From Bradyrhizobium diazoefficiens USDA 110 (GTDB lineage: Bacteria > Pseudomonadota > Alphaproteobacteria > Rhizobiales > Xanthobacteraceae), in contig NC_004463.1 of NCBI RefSeq assembly GCF_000011365.1, positions 3,768,001-3,832,000 on the forward strand: a DNA stretch of 64,000 nucleotides, written 5' to 3'. The notes beneath the pieces were generated by a model that did not search any database, was not told the origin of the DNA, and worked only from the letters and a program-made list of their open reading frames with translations. Each line of letters starts with the position of its first letter. Position 1 is the first letter of the stretch. Below, piece after piece: positions 61,198 through 64,000 of this stretch. Position numbers and translations under genes: made by a program.

Positions 61198-61202
61198 CCA
61201 TC

Positions 61203-62417
61203 ATGGATACGATCCTCGTCGTCAACGCGGGCTCCTCGAGCGTCAAGTTCCAGGTCTTTTCGGTCGAGGGAGAGGGCAGGCTGCGGCGGCAGCTCAAGGG
61301 CCAGATGGACGGCATCGGCAGCCGCCCACGGTTGAGGGCGAGCGGCGCGAATGGCGATCCGCTCGCCGACCGCGCCTACCCGATCGAGACGGTCCCCGAT
61401 GTTCCGGCCGCGATGGGCGTCGCCGGGGAATGGTTGCGGGACGAGCTTCGTATTCACCCCATCGCCGTCGGACATCGTGTCGTGCATGGCGGTCCCGAGT
61501 ATGACCGGCCGGTGCTGATCGACCACGGCGTCGTCGCCCGCCTGGAACGGTTCGTCAGCCTCGCACCGCTGCATCAACCGCACAACCTGTCGCCGATCCG
61601 GTCGATCCTCGCGGGCTTCCCGACCTTGCCGCAGGTCGCCTGCTTCGACACCGCCTTTCACCGCACGCATAGTGCAGTTGCAGATCACTATGCGATCCCG
61701 CATCAGCTTCACGCCGAGGGCGTGCGGCGCTACGGTTTTCACGGGCTGTCCTACGAATACATCGCGAAGACCCTGCCGCAGACCGCGCCCGGCGTTGCGA
61801 AGGGCAGGGTGATCGTCGCCCATCTCGGTAGCGGCGCCTCGATGTGCGCGCTGAAGGGAGGACAGAGCGTCGAAAGTACCATGGGCTTCACGGCGCTGGA
61901 CGGGCTTCCGATGGGAACGCGCCCCGGCCAGATCGATCCCGGGGTCGTGCTCTATCTGATCTCGGAAAGGGGAATGTCGGCATCGAACGTGCAGAACTTC
62001 CTCTATCGCGACTGTGGACTGAAGGGACTGTCCGGCGTCAGCAACGATATGCGGGAGCTCGAGGCCAGCCAGGATGCCAAGGCGAAACTGGCGATCGACT
62101 ATTTCGTATATCGGATCGGCCTCAACGCCGGCATGCTTGCGGCTGCGTTGCAGGGCCTGGATGCCTTCGTCTTCACCGCCGGCATCGGCGAGAATTCCGC
62201 GAGCATACGCGCCCGAGTGGGCGAGCAGCTCGGTTGGTTCGGTGTCAAGCTGGATCCGACCGAGAATTCCCGCAACGCGCGGCTGATATCGCGTCCCGAC
62301 AGTCTCATTCCCGTCTATGTCGTGCCGACCGACGAGGAACTGATGATCGCACAGCACACGCTGGCGCTGCTGGTCAACACGCCATCGACCAACCCCAGAC
62401 AAGAGAGGGTGTCATGA
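61203..62417 (+). CDS. ackA: Acetate/propionate kinase
   Basis: 404-aa ASKHA kinase: [100 protein letters not shown] and [16 protein letters not shown] are all present, including both catalytic His and Asp loops. It makes ATP and acetate from acetyl phosphate. A GTG at 61194 overlapping the pta stop is an alternative start. With pta it gives an overflow/fermentation module. Confidence 0.93.
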   Translation: MDTILVVNAGSSSVKFQVFSVEGEGRLRRQLKGQMDGIGSRPRLRASGANGDPLADRAYPIETVPDVPAAMGVAGEWLRDELRIHPIAVGHRVVHGGPEYDRPVLIDHGVVARLERFVSLAPLHQPHNLSPIRSILAGFPTLPQVACFDTAFHRTHSAVADHYAIPHQLHAEGVRRYGFHGLSYEYIAKTLPQTAPGVAKGRVIVAHLGSGASMCALKGGQSVESTMGFTALDGLPMGTRPGQIDPGVVLYLISERGMSASNVQNFLYRDCGLKGLSGVSNDMRELEASQDAKAKLAIDYFVYRIGLNAGMLAAALQGLDAFVFTAGIGENSASIRARVGEQLGWFGVKLDPTENSRNARLISRPDSLIPVYVVPTDEELMIAQHTLALLVNTPSTNPRQERVS

Positions 62418-63202
62418 TTCCCGTGTTCCCGGATACCAAGGTTGCCCTGAAGGGGAAAAAAGGCCTCATCGTCGGTGTCGCCAACGACCAGTCCATCGCC
62501 TGGGGATGCGCCAGGGCGTTTCGTGGGCTCGGGGCTGAACTCGCCGTCACCTATCTGAACGACCGCGCCAAAAAGCACGTCGAACCGCTCGCGCAGGCGC
62601 TGGAGGCACCGATCTTCATGCCGCTCGACGTCATGGTGGAGGGGCAGACCGAGGCCGTGTTCGAGCGGATCGGGAAGGAATGGGGCCAGCTCGATTTCCT
62701 GCTGCACTCGATCGCTTTCTCGCCGAAGGAGGCGCTGCACGGCCGCGTGGTGGATGTCGGCCGCGACGGATTCCTGAAGACGATGGATGTCTCCTGCTGG
62801 TCGTTCCTGCGCATGGCGCATCTCGCCGAGCCGCTGATGAAGAACGGCGGCACGATGTTCACCATGACGTACTATGGCAGCCAGATGGTTGTGGAGAACT
62901 ACAACATCATGGGCGTGGCCAAGGCGGCGCTTGAAGCAGCCGTTCGCTATGCCGCCGCCGAATTGGGGCCGAAGGGCATCCGCGTGCACGCGATCTCGCC
63001 GGGACCGCTCGCCACCCGCGCGGCGTCGGGCATCCCGGAGTTCGACGAGCTGATGGACAAGGCTCAATCGAAGGCGCCGGCGCGCAGCCTCGTTAGCATC
63101 GACGATGTCGGCAATGCCACGGCGTTTCTGGCACTCGACGGCGCCAAGCTGATCACCGGTGGCGTGCTCTATATCGACGGTGGATATCACATCATCGACT
63201 GA
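62414..63202 (+). CDS. fabI: Enoyl-[acyl-carrier-protein] reductase FabI
   Basis: 262-aa SDR of the FabI type: [44 protein letters not shown], and the active site [25 protein letters not shown] with Tyr-x6-Lys. It reduces trans-2-enoyl-ACP with NADH in fatty acid synthesis. The ATG overlaps the ackA stop (ATGA). A FabI in an acetate kinase operon suggests a second copy used under low oxygen, as a sink for reductant, rather than the housekeeping enzyme. Confidence 0.92.
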   Translation: MIPVFPDTKVALKGKKGLIVGVANDQSIAWGCARAFRGLGAELAVTYLNDRAKKHVEPLAQALEAPIFMPLDVMVEGQTEAVFERIGKEWGQLDFLLHSIAFSPKEALHGRVVDVGRDGFLKTMDVSCWSFLRMAHLAEPLMKNGGTMFTMTYYGSQMVVENYNIMGVAKAALEAAVRYAAAELGPKGIRVHAISPGPLATRAASGIPEFDELMDKAQSKAPARSLVSIDDVGNATAFLALDGAKLITGGVLYIDGGYHIID

Positions 63203-63231
63203 ACGAAAACGACGGGCGCCTCGTGCGCCGC

Positions 63232-63690
63232 TCAGCGATAGTGCAGTGCGATCAGCTCGGCGACGCAGGCCGGCTTCTTGCCGCCTTCGATCTCGATCAC
63301 GAGATGGTAGTTCACGCGCAGGCCGTCGGGTGGAACGTCCTCGGCCTCGGCGACGGTGACACGGCCGCGCAGCTTCGAGCCCGCTGGCACCGGTGCCAGA
63401 TATCTTATCCGGTCTGCGCCGTAATTCAGGGTGTTGCGTAGGCCCTTGAGGCCCATCACCGATCGAATGAAGAGCGGTGCAAGTGCAAGCGACAACAGGC
63501 CGTGGGCGATGGTGGTGCCGCCGGGCGATTCCTTCCTGGCGCGCTCCTGATCGACATGGATCCACTGCTGGTCGCAGGTCGCCTCGGCAAACTGGTTGAT
63601 GCGATCCTGCGTCACCTCGACCCAGTCGCTGACGCCGATCTCGGTGCCGACGGCAGATTTGATTTCGCTGAAGTCGCTGAATATCCGCAT
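63232..63690 (-). CDS. MaoC family dehydratase
   Basis: 152-aa hot-dog-fold hydratase: FSEIKSAVGTEIGVSDWVEVTQDRINQFAEATCDQQWIHVDQERA with the Asp/His pair (DQQWIHVD), and GGTTIAHGLLSLALAPLF. It hydrates or dehydrates (R)-3-hydroxyacyl-CoA. A GTG at 63699 in frame is an alternative start. It lies just after the CoA-transferase gene on the same strand and converges on fabI. Confidence 0.88.
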   Translation of the reverse strand: MRIFSDFSEIKSAVGTEIGVSDWVEVTQDRINQFAEATCDQQWIHVDQERARKESPGGTTIAHGLLSLALAPLFIRSVMGLKGLRNTLNYGADRIRYLAPVPAGSKLRGRVTVAEAEDVPPDGLRVNYHLVIEIEGGKKPACVAELIALHYR

Positions 63691-63703
63691 GTCGGTCACC
63701 TGC

Positions 63704-64000
63704 TCAGATCTTCATTTCCGGGATCTTGTCGTGTACGACAAGTTCGGCGTCCGTCACCGCCATGACCTCGCCGACACTGATGCCGGGCGCGGTCTCCAGC
63801 AGGGTGGCCCTGCCGTCTGGGAACGCGATCACGGCCATGTCGGTCACGACCAGGTGCACCGGTCGCGCCGATGTCAGGGGCAGAGAGCATTTGGCGACGA
63901 TCTTGGACTTGCCCTTCGCCGCGTGCTGCATGGCGACGATGACCCGCCTGGCGCCGCTGACGAGATCCATGGCCCCGCCCATGCCCGGCACCATCTTGCC
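63704..64000 (-). CDS. 3-oxoacid CoA-transferase subunit B (5' partial)
   Basis: C-terminal 98 residues of a SCOT/AtoA-type subunit: GKMVPGMGGAMDLVSGARRVIVAMQHAAKGKSKIVAKCSLPLTSARPVHLVVTDMAVI. The catalytic Glu lies outside the window to the right. It ends 14 bases before the MaoC start, so both are in one operon. The enzyme moves CoA between acids, such as acetoacetate and succinate; the substrate cannot be read here. Confidence 0.9.
   Translation of the reverse strand, partial: GKMVPGMGGAMDLVSGARRVIVAMQHAAKGKSKIVAKCSLPLTSARPVHLVVTDMAVIAFPDGRATLLETAPGISVGEVMAVTDAELVVHDKIPEMKI

Noticed and set aside
1..64000. tRNA, rRNA, CRISPR or intact insertion sequence
   Set aside because: No cloverleaf, repeat-spacer array, complete transposase or terminal inverted repeats were recognised by eye; a computational scan would be decisive.

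Overview
The window is GC-rich, densely coded alphaproteobacterial DNA that looks like Bradyrhizobium or a close relative. This is inferred from the LivM-LivG fusion, the FixK/FNR-type boxes, small orphan proteins of a type I associate with that group, and the many MarR-controlled aromatic-acid genes. No rRNA, tRNA, CRISPR array or intact mobile element was seen. Most genes form co-oriented operons with 4-nt or shorter overlaps.

Layout. (1) 1-3634: the end of a Rieske ring-hydroxylating dioxygenase alpha subunit, its beta subunit, an acyl-CoA ligase and an SDR. (2) 3635-7825: an atypical insert with a possible IS110-like remnant, an ABM-domain protein, D-Ala-D-Ala ligase, a GNAT acetyltransferase and an EamA exporter. 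(3) 7963-12816 (minus): iorA-iorB plus two tandem MarR regulators. (4) 13184-16398: gentisate dioxygenase, FAH hydrolase, thioesterase and EthD-like protein. (5) 16401-20625: two hydrolases, an AhpD-like protein and a VOC protein, with a divergent OhrR-like regulator. (6) 20687-22119: small proteins. (7) 22316-27026 (minus): a Liv-type ABC transporter. (8) 27658-35047: racemase-like protein, Ohr/OsmC, a thiolase-like protein without the nucleophile Cys, a DUF35-SDR fusion, an isatin-hydrolase-like cyclase, a second Liv-type binding protein and an acyl-CoA ligase, followed by a MarR gene on the minus strand. (9) 35861-39833: aminobenzoyl-CoA monooxygenase/reductase, acyl-CoA dehydrogenase and RidA. 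(10) 39845-43783: flavin reductase, luciferase-like monooxygenase, LysR and SMP-30 genes. (11) 43893-56677: a TetR regulator with three matching operators around a Bug receptor gene and a ten-gene catabolic and TctAB transport operon. (12) 56830-63202: AI-2E protein, DUF3141, pta, ackA and fabI behind two FixK/FNR-type boxes. (13) 63232-64000 (minus): MaoC and the end of a CoA-transferase B subunit.

How the genes may work together. Regions 1, 3, 7, 8 and 9 read as an indole-3-acetate (auxin) degradation locus: dioxygenation of the indole ring to dioxindole-3-acetate, conversion to isatin, isatin hydrolysis to 2-aminophenylglyoxylate, ferredoxin-linked oxidative decarboxylation to 2-aminobenzoyl-CoA by IorAB, and dearomatisation by the monooxygenase/reductase. 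The least described step is the cleavage of dioxindole-3-acetate. I propose CoA activation followed by a retro-aldol split to isatin and acetyl-CoA by the thiolase-like/DUF35 pair, by analogy with steroid side-chain Ltp2-ChsH2. The pathway assignment is inference from family membership and clustering.
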